Source: Hysterangium stoloniferum
Lineage: Eukaryota; Basidiomycota; Agaricomycetes; Hysterangiales; Hysterangiaceae
Direction: 5' to 3'
Assembly: GCA_015178975.1 (NCBI GenBank)
Contig: WHVD01000156.1
Span: 62,001-126,000 of the forward strand
Length of the DNA stretch: 64,000 nt
Shown here: positions 10,273-21,259 of the stretch, one piece after another
Position numbering within the stretch: position 1 is the first letter of the stretch
How the letters are laid out: each line of letters begins with the position of its first letter
The notes under the pieces: generated by a model
What the model was told of the DNA's origin: nothing
The model's database searches: none
What the model saw: the letters and a program-made list of their open reading frames with translations, nothing else
Translations under genes and position numbers: made by a program

Positions 10273-11584
10273 ATGGTAAGCTTTCGTATCAATGTCTACA
10301 TGGTCAACTAATATAGGAAATCACTCCAGGCGTCATCTAAAGCGATAAAAGCAGTCCCAGTTGATTGTACGTTCGTTATATATCTTGCCGCGTTCTGGTT
10401 CTCATTGCTTTCTTGATAGCATGATGCACAACTGGATTACTACGGGAAGAGGTTAGCTACATGCTCTTCAGATCGTAGCGTGAGGGTTTTCGAGGTTATC
10501 AACGGCAGAAAAAAGAGGGACAGGTGCTCCGCGGGTATGTCTGGTCGTTTTATCTCGCGTCGTCACATGTACGGTAACCTGCAGCAATCAACAGCCATAA
10601 CGGACCTGTATGGCAAGTCGCATGGGCCCACCTGAAATACGGGCACATTCTTGCGTCTTATTCGTACGACGGGAAGGTGCTGATCTGGAAGGAGCAGCCG
10701 CAGGGGCAGGGACAAGGCGGTGGATTTGGTGCGTGGACCAAAATCAAGGAACACAGCCTGCACAGCCCGTCAGGTATGCGTTTCACCCCGTGCGCGGATG
10801 CAAGCAGCTGCTGACGCCCCGACAACAGTCAACTCTGTGAGCTGGGCTCCCCATGAACTCGGCGCGATTGTTGCATGTGCATCTCCCGACGGCAAAATTT
10901 CCGTGCTTACCTTCAAAAGTATGTCGTGCCTCATGTATATTTGGGATGTGCTAATGTGTTACTCTTTGACTAGACGACGGCACCTGGGGTGCCGATATTT
11001 TCAACGGACACGCAATTGGCTGTAACGCTGTATCTTGGGCTCCAGCTATCCTTCCGGGCTCACTTATCACTCCCGCCCAACAACAGCCCTCTGCATCAAA
11101 CCCAGACCAACCCTCTTATGCCACAGTCAAGAGGTTTGCGAGTGCCATCTGGGGATTCAGGCATGCGCTGGAGGAAGAAGTTCTTGAGGGTCATGCCGAT
11201 TGGGTTCGTGACGTTGCTTGGGCACCCAATATCGGGCTCCCGCGTTCCTACATCGCTACGGTTTCTCAGGTCGGCGTCAGGTCGGCGTCGTCTCGTTGAC
11301 ATCCAGTAATATCACTGACATGACCTCATATGTCACCGAATATCTAGGATAAAACTGTGATTATTTGGACGAAAGACACACCGACATCCCCTTGGATTAA
11401 GACGGCACTAGACCCGTCCACCATGTCCGGCGCTTCTAGCGGTAAATTCCCCGATGTCGTTTGGCGTGTATCATGGAGTCTATCTGGGAATATCCTTGCT
11501 GTCAGCTGTGGAGATGGGAAGGTGACTCTCTGGAAAGAAAGACTTAAAGGTGGTTGGGAATGTGTTAGCGAGATGACTGGCTAG
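10273..11584 (+). CDS. SEC13: Sec13, COPII coat / nuclear pore WD40 protein, seven exons
   Basis: Sec13 is a six-bladed WD40 protein that pairs with Sec31 in the COPII outer coat and with Nup145C/Nup96 in the nuclear pore Y-complex. Proposed exons: 10,273-10,275, 10,355-10,366, 10,420-10,534, 10,585-10,773, 10,829-10,918, 10,974-11,269 and 11,348-11,584; all introns are GT-AG, and the first two exons are tiny (start MSQLI). The frame stays open for about 313 codons. Diagnostic blocks: [94 protein letters not shown]. Oddities: between RFASA and IWGF (near 11,140) roughly eight residues usual in the family (the GCDN-type strand) are missing in frame, and the LKGH-type motif before GPVW reads NSHN. 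It is either a divergent working gene or a duplicate starting to decay. Confidence 0.85.
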
Positions 11585-12020
11585 GGGGTATTTTTCTAAC
11601 ATTCGATGTCTTTAGTGATATTTCTATACTCTCTCTCTTATATCTTGTATCCGTTAAGGTGAGCTTCTGAATGCACATATATGAATCTTCTGGTTCCTCT
11701 CATTACGTACGGCACGGAAGAGCTCGTTACGCCACTCATTGTTCTATTGTCCCCTTTTCTCTTTGTTTCTCTCTCATTGTGCTATATCCTACATATCCTG
11801 CATTCTATGTTCCATACTCCCTGTCTCGTCTCGTCTCAATTCCGCACTCGATAGACTTCAAAGACTTCAAGTTCTGTTTATCTTACCCCCTAGTTACGCT
11901 GCATGTATTTCGCTTCCGCCGGCTTGAGCACGGCCTGATTTATTTCTACAGTCACGGCGCTTATACTCCGAAATTTTGCCTCTAGCGAACAAGGAAAATT
12001 TACTCTGGTCCACGTTAATT
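11585..12020. other. SEC13 downstream / F-box gene upstream region
   Basis: Pyrimidine-rich DNA with CTCTCTCT and TTTTCTCTTTG tracts, plausible as the 3' end of SEC13 and the promoter of the next gene on the same strand. No coding signal. Confidence 0.4.
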
Positions 12021-14320
12021 ATGGGTCAATACTTCATTTTCCTCAACCTTGATGGAGAATATTATAATAAATATAATATGTCTGGGAAATGGGGAGATGG
12101 ATTCAGCGACGCCTCCGAGGAATTGGCCGTGGCAATTGCAACACCAGAGCAAGTCGTAAAACCAGAGCAAGTCGTCAAACCAGAGCAAGTCGTCAAACCA
12201 GAGCAAGTCGTCAAACCAGGTGTGGGTTCTTGGGCGAATTGTCGAATAATCTACCTGGGGGACTATGCTGAAGATATGCCCATGGACTGTTTGACCAAAG
12301 AAGAGATCTCGTTCCTTACTGCAAAGGGCTTCATCGGTTTTGGAAATCGTCTTTATGACGTGTGCTCCAAATTCTTCTCAAATCCTTATTGGGATACATG
12401 GTCCAGACTACGATTCGATATCCCGTTGGCACTGGTTAATCTCAGTAAAAAGGAATATGTTACAGCAAAATCAATACACGTATGTTTTTTTTATGTTGGC
12501 GTGGTAGCACCATTCACCCTTCATCATGGTATTACAGGATCTTGACGATTTTATAGACGGGGAAATAGAGCCTGACGAGTATGACGCCGAATATCCCATA
12601 ATGACGACTATTCTTATTTGTCGTACCTGTTGGTCTACGGACTTTCGCATGGGCACCCGTTATAATGGTTTCATTCACAAGTCCGGAAAGACAACACTCC
12701 TGTATCGTGGTCCTTGGGCAGGCGATCGGTTCGCATTCTGGGATATCAGTCAAGCCAAACTTGATGGCTACGAAGATGTCAGTGACGAAGTATGCAAAGA
12801 ACTTACAGCGGTATGGGCCAGTAAATATCGATTCCAACCATCGGATATATGGCCCATAGAGAATAAATATGGACTGATATGGACTGACATTCCCGATGAA
12901 GCGACTCGAGAGGAGCTTTCAAAAAAACATGAAAAGTCCAATCCGTGTAATGAATTGGGTCAAGAAGTGAAAGGAGTTACGTTTTTTCGATCTCGAGCTG
13001 TAGAGAAGGTTGCTTTTGAAAACCCGCCTTCGGAGATTATCAGCATTATCCTCCATTTCGCCATGGGTCTTCGTGAACGTGGACGATCCAGGTCTAGTAC
13101 TTTAGTGGCATGCACTCATGTTTGTCAGACTTGGCGAAATTTGGCCATTCGTGATCCAGGTCTATGGTGTCTCCTCGAATCGGGTGATTTAACAAGTCAG
13201 ACTGAAACGTTTCTTGCCCGCTCCCAAAGTACACCTCGGAAAGTGTACTTGGATATCATGGTTGAAGGCGCTCACTATGACACCCACGATGACTCACGCG
13301 AGTCAAAGCTTGAGAAGTTCATATCTTTAGTAGGGCCGCATTCAAGCCGATGGGCATGTTTCACGTATTTCGGCAGGTCAGAAACGTTCGATGTGGTGTT
13401 AGGAAAAGAGATAGATTTTTCTGTGAGTCCGTCTTAAATGTACTTGACTTTCACTTAATCAGCTCCTTCAGTCGCCTCTATCGTTGACTATCAATTGTGA
13501 AAATCTTACGTCTGAGACCCTCGCTGCCATTTTGATCAGGGCTAAAAGCCTCGAGGAATTGGATCTGCTTCAATATGCTTTAGATGATCGGCGTACATCA
13601 TACCCCGATAAACGTGTTTCCCTCAATAACCTACACACTTTAAAACTGAAAAATTTGGGTGACCGATTTACTCACTATGTGATACGAAATGTCTCGTTCC
13701 CGAATCTAGTGTGTTTTCAACTCTACCCCCAAGGCTGAGATATGTCACTGACTTGGTTTATGTTGCAGCGTCATTTGACATTGATTAACGATACAACTAG
13801 TAATTTCGGAATCCTGGACTACCCGCCGGTAGCCCGCCAGCAAGCAGAGTTGATACGAACGTTCTTTATGTCTATCCCGAAGCTCAATACGCTGGTCATT
13901 GGCGGGGACCTGGCCCGTGGCCATATTCTTTGCGAATTATCAAACTACTTTTGTAACTCATATGGGCCACACAAGGACTTCGTAATTTTCGAAGAGTACA
14001 TGTCTCCGCGATACGAAAAACCATCCAATGTTTTACTCCCCGAGCTCCATACATTGAAGGTCTCAAATATCAGTTACTGTGTGCTCAACCGCTTGATGCA
14101 AGAGCGAGAGAGGCTGGGGGCATCACCGTTGAAGGAACTCCATGTCGCCAGTGTCTTCCGTGGGCGTTGTGATTATCTCGCAGACCGGATCTCCTCTACA
14201 GAGCCTCTCGTCATTAAGATGTGGGAGGAGTATAGCGCAGAAATGATAGCTCCAGATCGGGAAATGGAATGCGAAACCGCCGGCTCTTCTGGCTCCTCTG
14301 GCCGTGATAGCCCGCCTTAG
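12021..14320 (+). CDS. MGQYW-type N-terminal domain fused to F-box/LRR-like protein, four exons
   Basis: The start MGQYFIFLNLDGEYYNK fits the large fungal MGQYW family, so I prefer 12,021 over the upstream in-frame ATG at 11,976. Exons: 12,021-12,479, 12,538-13,422, 13,463-13,708, 13,769-14,320; all introns are phase 0 GT-AG. The last intron (60 bases, branch-like CTGAC near 13,748) removes an in-frame TGA and joins FPNL to RHLTL, restoring a leucine-rich pattern. The product is 713 residues. Residues about 1-260 are MGQYW-like (WAGDRFAFWDIS, GYEDVSDEV); PEQVVK is repeated four times at residues 43-66. An F-box-like segment lies at about 314-365 (PPSEIISIILHF ... CQTWRNLAIRDPGLW). Leucine-rich repeats follow. 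F-box proteins recruit substrates to SCF ubiquitin ligases; the substrate here is unknown. The gene looks intact. Confidence 0.8.
12150..12221 (+). repeat. 18-bp coding tandem repeat, PEQVVK x4
   Basis: Four near-identical units CCAGAGCAAGTCGTCAAA inside exon 1 of the F-box gene keep frame and add a short charged linker within the MGQYW-like domain. Length may vary between strains. Confidence 0.85.
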
Positions 14321-14853
14321 CGAGATTGTCTTAACGTTGTTAAATTATGCTATGGAATTATAGAATAACACCATAGTTTTCGAGCATGGTCAATACAGTG
14401 TTGTTCTTCTGTGCGTGAAATAAGGTGGTGACCTGCGTCTTTGAGTTTTTTTTAATCGGACGGCTTGGTCCTACTTGCCCTGATTAGGTGTCTCGCCCGT
14501 TCCCAGGCGAGAACCTCGGGGGGGCCGAAGACTTTTATGGTGGTTCCTTCAAGGACTACAGTCCAACGCGTAAAATATTTGAATAGTAAAAAATGAACAG
14601 CTTAGAAGTTACAAACAGCACATCAGGAAAACGGGGATGGGCGTTAATGTGTACTGTACCGTCTAGACCGACAAGGTCTTGTGCAGACAGTACAGACATC
14701 CAGCCTCGTCTAGTTTTGTACTGATTCTGTGCGAGTAGCTGTATGGTTGGGTAGAGGGGAGCGTTAGCTCTCCGCGTATGCGTGGGAAGACTCGCCGCTC
14801 ACCCACCAAGGCTTGCCTACCAAACGCGGCGAGGCAATGCCGCCTACCCAACC
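14321..14853. other. Intergenic between F-box gene and tyrosine recombinase
   Basis: No gene recognised. Holds the second copy of the 33-base direct repeat (14,589-14,621), and a GC-rich segment 14,760-14,850 just beyond the recombinase stop with short inverted motifs (GGCGAGGCAATGCCGCC) that could belong to the element terminus. Confidence 0.4.
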
Positions 14854-15694
14854 CTAAGCAAGAACATTACCGGTTGAAAGGTTCCTTAAATTCCGTGACG
14901 CTATTTGTTCGAAGGCCCTAATGTAAGTCTCATACGCTAGCGATTTCCATCTGCCCGCTAATCTCACTATCTCCGGATCGACTCCTTGTGCTAGGAAAAA
15001 TGAAGCGCCGCCGATACGAAAAGAATGACCAAAGGTTGTTCCCCAACCCCATGCTGTGAGTATTGAATTTATGCGTTCGAGTGCTGCTTTTTTGACTTAA
15101 TGGCCTGGTTTCGCCTTTGGTGTCTCGCCAACAAAACAAAGGATCTTTGGGCCCTGCTGGGACTACTCGCGCTAGGTTGATCAGCGCCTCGATAGGGCAA
15201 ACCCCTTGCTGGTCTGTCAAGAAAATGGATTGGGTTACTCCGACTTTGGCGGTCTTCGCTGACGGTAAGTCTAAACGCGCATATCGCTTTCCGTCGTTGT
15301 CCCGGCTAATTATGGCGTCTTCTCGTTTGAGGTGCTTATCGGGATCGAATTGTAATCTGGACTGTACCGTTACCTCTCCAAAGCGCATCAAACCCCCAAA
15401 GGCGCATGCTGACACGGCCCAGACACAGGCATCGAAAGTATCATCCAAGTCCAGTGACGTCTTTAATGCGAACAGCATCTTCAATTTTATTGGGGGCCGT
15501 GGAGGTCGTTTACGAGCGTTTCCTTGTAAGTTCTCCAGTCCGCGGAGTGACCATTCTATTCTCGTTCGATCGTCGTCTGACAGAGGTGGCGGCCACCCTT
15601 GGGTTTTGGGGACGGAGTGTATAGACAACGCACGCAAAGGGAAGGGCCAGAGCTTGAAGGTGAAACGGGCCTGCGCTAGTTGCCGTGCGGACAA
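14854..15694 (-). pseudogene. Tyrosine recombinase (Crypton-like or DIRS-like), 5'-truncated
   Basis: The catalytic constellation of a tyrosine recombinase is visible on the minus strand: first Arg in GGLMRFGEV, then HSFR in GHSFRIGGAS (about 15,010-15,030), Trp in AGRWKS and the nucleophile Tyr in AYETYIR (about 14,930), ending NLSTGNVLA and a stop at 14,854. Such enzymes drive Crypton DNA transposons and DIRS retroelements, and orphan copies are frequent in Agaricomycetes. No reverse transcriptase is adjacent, which favours Crypton. The N-terminal core-binding domain is missing: the frame runs out near 15,640, exactly where the opposite strand begins to encode a Zn2Cys6-like cluster. The remaining copy appears to carry one frame break. 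Confidence 0.7.
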
Positions 15695-16835
15695 GGTCCA
15701 GTGTGAGGTTGAGTGCGTTTTTGCATTCAGTTTGCTTCGTTCGCATATTCACAGTTTGTTCTTTTTCACAGCCGGCCTTACAAGCGTTGTGTGAAGAGGA
15801 ATATTCAGTGCGCCGACCCGTGTAGGGCTTGTGGATGCGAGGTGCCCGGATGCATGTCTTGTGCGGAGTCGTCTGGTGGCACTCACCATCACTATTAGGA
15901 GAGTCTGGCTGAAGCATCGACGAGCTCATCTTTACAAGGTACCGTTTGCGCTGTGCTATTTAATGTATAGTTCTCATCGCTGAACTCGACCACTAGACAA
16001 AGCCACACCTACATCGCCGTCGTCACCTCCGGAGTCCCCTTTATCCCCCTATTCAGGTCAAAGCCCCCATAATCACGCAGCTGTATGTGTTCCCGATGCC
16101 GACTCACACAACAGCGGTTCACAGGGTGTGTTGTAAGCTGTTTATTAGTTTCATTCTCTATAATGACCTGCAAACCAGGTCACAACCCTCCTACTCCCAC
16201 ACCGTCCCCATCCTCAAGGGTGCATATGGCCGCTCCCACTTTGGACCCACACGGTATGGGTTTGTACTCGGAAGGTAAGATATTCTATGTTTACTATATC
16301 TACTATTGTTGCTAACCCCCCATTAGACCATGAGGAGTCTTCTAGGTCACCAACGTCGCCATTGTCACCTCATTCTCTTCAAGTGCCCACTACCGCCTCC
16401 CTTTATCACACAACGCCACATCCTGTCGAGCCACACTCCTACTCAGAGGGTATACTGTACTTAGCTGACTATTATTTTCTCTCATCACTGAGATGCCAAT
16501 TAGGCAACGCACAGCGTCTTGTGTCGCCGCCGTCCTGTTATCCATCTCAAAGGCGGCACTCTGGCTTGTATGATCCTCCAATGGAGTCGGACGAATCTGC
16601 ACCTACTCTCAGCCCATTAAGGATGCATTCGCACCTGCAAGGTGTGTATTTTACTGTTCAGGAAGCCTTTTTTTTATCATTGAATAATTCACTAGATGAA
16701 GCGTTACCCGCATCCTCCTCCTTATCTTATTCCCCCAAACGAACCCTACCACCTCGTCGTCTCACTCAACGATCTCTAGTGCGGACCCTCTCGTCCGCCA
16801 TCCTTATTATGGTGACGCTTTCCACGTATATGCTA
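15640..16835 (+). pseudogene. Zn2Cys6-type transcription factor gene, both ends lost
   Basis: LKVKRACASCRADKVQCE (about 15,655-15,708) is the first half of a fungal binuclear zinc cluster (C-x2-C-x6-C). After an apparent intron, RPYKRCVKRNIQC follows at about 15,775, where the fourth Cys is replaced by Tyr. Downstream are alternating short exon-like Ser/Pro/Thr-rich stretches with GT...AG boundaries (e.g. 16,275-16,325, 16,450-16,502, 16,640-16,694), typical of the low-complexity tail of such factors. The 5' end is lost at the junction with the recombinase and the 3' end at retroelement C (about 16,840). It would have been a nuclear DNA-binding regulator; the loss of a zinc ligand and of both ends makes it a pseudogene. 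Confidence 0.6.
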
Positions 16836-16839
16836 GAAC

Positions 16840-17404
16840 ATTCTTTCATATTTGATTTATTAGCACTAAATCTCCCACTTCAAATTCGATAGTGAGTCTT
16901 CCTTGATTATAATATTTTTTCTGAAAAATTTGACTAAGCGCCTCTCTTGCTATACTGCGGTTTGTCTGAAACTCTTCGATCATTTGATCGGCGGCATCAC
17001 TTAATCCTTTAAAATAAATGTGGGTCATTTATTTCCGTCTTTTCATCATTAATTATCTCATTGTTTGGTCTTATGATGCTGTCTGACTCTGGGGAAAGAT
17101 AATTGAGCCGAGTTAGAGGCTGAAAGCCAAACAACAAGAATGCAGGTGAGAATTTCATTATAGAATGAACGCTGGTATTATATGCTAATGAAAAGCTATC
17201 TAAAATACCGGCCCAATCGTTTCTTTCTGGCCCTACATAGGCTCTAAGGGCTACTTTGAGGATTTGATTCATTATTTTGGTTTGACCATCTGCTTGTGGA
17301 TGATAGGCCATGGTAAGTGCTCTTTTTATATCTAATTGTGCACATACTGACTCCCAAAATCGTCCTGTCCATTTCCGAGTATGATCCGATATAATCTGTC
17401 TCAG
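16840..17404 (-). mobile_element. Gypsy element C, integrase C-terminal fragment (left part)
   Basis: Minus-strand integrase signatures: ISDHTRKWTGRFWESVCAQL, the HPQADGQTK block, and the C-terminal EFEVGDLVLINQ. It is broken off by element B: the upstream half of the same integrase core resumes at 39,485. No LTR of C is recognisable; the left edge at about 16,840 abuts the Zn2Cys6 pseudogene. It is the oldest layer of the nest, with several breaks. Confidence 0.85.
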
Positions 17405-17482
17405 TGTTAAGAACAGAAAACTGACTAATGTCAGTAGGCCGATGGGGACCAATCGGAAGGACTTGGCTTCAGCTTATGTCCT

Positions 17483-18112
17483 TGTGAAGAGTGGTAGAAG
17501 TTCTAACTGTTCTATATACAAAGAATATCAACCATTTAGGTACGATACCACGATGTATTGACTGTCTAAGTCTAATACAGACTGAACGCGTATTGACTAC
17601 TTAGTTCAATACGGTAGAGAGAAGTAGCTATCTAAAGTAAGGTAGATAGCTAGAACGAATAAGTAGAATCGACTGTTAAGTGCGATTCTGGACGACTGCT
17701 CGAGTGCAAGTAGAGTAGTTAGAGAGTCGAATAATAGAGTAGTGTGGATGTAGTCTACGTGGGTTGAGATAAGGATTGAGTTTCGACTGGTACAGTTCGA
17801 AACTCAGATTGAGTGAGTAGCTAAAGCCCATCTGTGACGGTTGAGATGATACACCAATCACAACTTACAGGACACTAACAGGTGTCTGGGTAAGTTGTGG
17901 TTGCAGTGTAAAAAGTGTCTGAGTTCTAAACTATGGGTGCTAGAATACATAAGTCTGGTGTGTGTGCGCCCACAAGAGTCAATGTACCGCATACATAGGT
18001 CGTCAAACTAATTATAGATATAATAAAAGAGAGAAAACAGAAATAATAAAGGAAATATAGTAAGAGCTCATCCGACTATATTTCCTGAGTGTATTTTGCC
18101 ATACCTCTCACA
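17483..18112 (-). repeat. 3' LTR of element A
   Basis: 630 bp, nearly identical to 29,225-29,854. Confidence 0.93.
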
Positions 18113-18579
18113 GTGCCCCCCAGGTTGAAGAGCTATGTCAAAGAAGATGTCGAAGGACGCTTGGAACTCCTCCCCATGCGTCCTGCGATGAACCCCAAGG
18201 TGTAGGATAGCGTTGCCCCAGGCGAGATGCTTGGCATGAAAGGAAAGAGCGATGTCCTCCCGCTTCGAAGCGTCATTGGCGGATGTCAACTCATCCAGTT
18301 TTTGGATCGACGAGACCCAACGACCGTAGGCCTTCTGGCACGTTTGAATTATGGTGCAAATGCGATCAGCAGAAGTGTCAGTAATATGGGCAATGAGAGG
18401 GGGTCGAGGGTGTAGTGATGGCAGGGTAGGAGTGATAAGCGGTGTGGAGGTCATGTCTCCCCCAGGGGGGATTCCTCTCAAGGTGTCCGAATCCGGCAAC
18501 AGTTGCTCCAACAAGTCAACGAGGTCCACTGCTGAATGGGTTGGTGTGTGGTCAGGAAGAACACAAGAAGAGTTGACAA

Positions 18580-18850
18580 GTAAGGACCGAAACATGGAGA
18601 GTTCCACCCGTTCAATATCCTCCGCTAAATGCAGCTGTTCCTTAGGGTCGTTGATGCATAAATAAAATGCACTCATGTGGTCCGACAATGTGAGAGACCC
18701 GCTATACCAAGAAGAGTTGACAAGTAAGGTCCAAAACATGGAGAGTTCCACCTGTTCAATATCCTCCGCTAAACGCAGCTGTTCCTTAGGGTCGTTGACG
18801 CATAAATAAAATGCACTCATGCGGTCCGACAATGTGAGAGACCTGCTATA
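18580..18850 (-). repeat. Tandem duplication, about 135 bp
   Basis: The segment encoding MSAFYLC(V/I)NDPKEQL and the following LAEDIE...VELSMF occurs twice in a row with few differences, within the last accessory ORF of element A. Confidence 0.8.
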
Positions 18851-19333
18851 CCCCTGGATATGCCCTTTAAGAAGGGGGTGCCGCAGGGTTGGTCCCAGTC
18901 ACTTTAATGTGCGTCCCACAGTGAAGATGTCGGAGGGGTAATTAATGGACATGTGCATCCAACTTGACTGGAAGGGATGGGAGGGGCCAGCCGTATCCTC
19001 AGAGTGGAGGGGAGAGGATGGCTGCGGCGGGGGGCTGCAAATGGGGTGGGCCGGGGGGGGTCAATGACAAGGGGCTCGTCAGCCTGAATATCGGTTCTTC
19101 GTTTCCCTTTTGCTTTTTCGCTTAAGGGGGGAGGCTCCTCGAAGACTTCCATTGCCGGGGGGGGTTCCTTGGAGATGTCTGTGGCTGAGAGAGGTGCCTC
19201 AAGGACTTCCTCCATAGGCGTTGTGAGAACTTCTGGGATAGGGTGATCAATATCCATTAATGTATCGTTAGGATGCTGAATGGGGCTTCCCAGAGAAATG
19301 CAAGGGGAGTAGGGAGAGGTGGGCGGTGGACTC

Positions 19334-19605
19334 TGTTAGAGTATGATATTACAGCTCTAACATAGTCTATTATGATCTCCATATTTTTCTGATATTTGTA
19401 GTATTTTTCCCAGCACTGTAGGTGCAGTATTGAGTGAGTTACCTTAGGTCGGTACCTCCTGTATAGGTGCTTAGATAAGCACCTAGTAGTATAGTCCACT
19501 GTGGGTGTGGGAAAGTCTCCTTAGTGTTTACTTTCCAATCACACTCACAGGTATGTCTTTACAGTTGAATATACTTAGTGTTTACTTTCCAATCACACTC
19601 ACAGG
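19334..19605. repeat. Unassigned insertion-like segment with a 32-bp direct repeat
   Basis: AT-rich interruption of the accessory region of A. It begins with a small hairpin (TGTTAGAG ... CTCTAACA, 19,334-19,362) and ends with two copies of a 32-base sequence starting CTTAGTGTTTACTTTCC (19,520-19,551 and 19,574-19,605). It may be another solo LTR, but no target duplication is visible. Confidence 0.4.
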
Positions 19606-21259
19606 GGTGTTCTGCAAAGTGTTATTCAACTGTTTCAACAGACTCCACGTTGTCAAGGAAATGAGGGGAGTGTTCGACACCGCAGGGACCAAAGGCATCG
19701 GAGTAGAGTGGGAGGTGACGAGAGGGTCAGGTGATGTGTGGAGGGGTGAGATTGGCTGCGGTGCTGGAGAAGGCTTGGGTACGGATGAGGACGGTGATAT
19801 AAGGGAATGTCCTGTGAAGGGGAGGGGTAGTGGTATAGGGGGAAGAGAAGGCAGCTCGGAGGATGGTACAAGACTTCCTGGTAACTCTGAAAAGGGTGTA
19901 AAGTGCTGTAATGTGGGTACAGAAGAGACCGGCGGAGGTGGAGGGAGATGAGAGGAACTGGATGGCGTCACAGAGTCTGCTGGATGATACCCTCTCCAAA
20001 CTCTGACGGAAGTCGGTAGCTTTCGTCGTTGGTTAGGATCACTTGTGAAGAAGTGAATGTTGTCAGGGAGTAGGAAACCTTCATGGCAGTCAGCACCGAG
20101 GTACTTGCTGTCGTAGGTGGGGTAGTGAGATTGGTCGTCCTCCGAGTCAGATGAAAGATCACTGGGCCCCATCTGGTAGGTCCGTTCCTGAGGTCCACAT
20201 TGTGAAGGGGGTCTGGGAGGTAGTGCAACTCCATCTCCACGTCGCAATGCAATGCTTTGTAATTTGATCCTTCATATTTTGTCCCAATCGTAGAAGGTGA
20301 CCCCATCTTTTCCTTTCCTACTTTTTTGTCCTACACTCCGAACACATGGCGTGCCCCCGTCACTGCAATCCATTTCAGCGAAATCCGTCCATTTATGACC
20401 CAAAGGGGGAGCGATGATTGAAGGATTATCGTGCCCTTCCATTCTCCTCAATTCCTGCTGTGTCCGCCTTGAAGGGACATTATCCCTAGCCCCCATCCTC
20501 CGCTGTCCTTCCAAGTACTCCTCTCTCCTCTTCCGTTTAAGCATTTTCAATTCCTCCTGGACTTGCACAGAGAAAGCCTCAGACTGCTGTTTCTTTTTGA
20601 TCTCTTCTTTGGTAGAAGGGAAAATACTATGAGAAGGTGGTGGGGTTTCACTCCATGTTCCCGAGGGAGCCCCCCAAGTATTAGAGGACCATGGTGCAGC
20701 TTTTGAAATGGAGTCCATCTGTGTAGGGTTCATGGATGATGAGGTCTCCTCCACGCACTCCACAGTTTCTGTTCGAGGTGGTGGGGAAGAAGGAACTGTA
20801 GTTTGAGGTCGAGGTATTCTTTTAAAATTGGGAAATTGGGGTCTGGGGAGAGGAGCATATGGAGTAAAGGCGGTTCCATTCCCCGAGTTGGTGGACGTTC
20901 CCACGATGTCGCCCTGCGCAGCGGAGGGTATTGGCAAAGGCATTCCAGAATTACTCGTGGAGTGCTCGACTTGTTCAGTACGAGACGGCATGGTAGAGGT
21001 ATTAATCGGTTGAGGTCGTGGTATTCTTTTGAAGTTGGGGAACTTGGGTTTGGGTTGTTGCTCCTGCGACATAGTGTACTGATTAGAGAGGTTGACGTGG
21101 AGGGAAGAGATAGGGGGAATGAAATTTTCTTTAGCAAATTTACGTATTTTATATTAATTTCAAGCTCCGCTCGGTTATTGAAGTGACAGGCCGAGGGGGA
21201 TGAAAGTGGGGGGTAGAGCTAGAAGTAGATAAACAGTGTTGTCGTCGTAAGGATGTGAA

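Larger units (their letters stand above)
18068..21072 (-). mobile_element. Extra downstream ORF region of element A (unknown products)
   Basis: Four minus-strand open stretches follow the integrase: 21,072-20,272 (Pro-rich, with NFKRIPRPQ twice, then a Lys/Arg/Glu helix), 20,247-19,582 (acidic SSDSEDD patch, then Pro/Ser-rich), 19,257-18,904 (acidic/Pro-rich) and 18,832-18,068 (contains a tandem duplication of about 135 bp around MSAFYLCVNDPKEQL). The last stretch reads across the polypurine tract into the 3' LTR. I recognise no domain. Their location matches the accessory region some fungal Gypsy elements carry between integrase and 3' LTR. The region is interrupted. Confidence 0.55.

Noticed and set aside
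15117-15794. 225-codon plus-strand frame upstream of the Zn2Cys6 cluster
   Set aside because: Most of it is the antisense shadow of the tyrosine recombinase; only the last 50 codons have independent support.
19334-19605. Another solo LTR in element A
   Set aside because: The ends look LTR-like but no target duplication could be found; listed only as unassigned.
20414-21186. Plus-strand frames in element A
   Set aside because: Shadows of the accessory minus-strand ORF.
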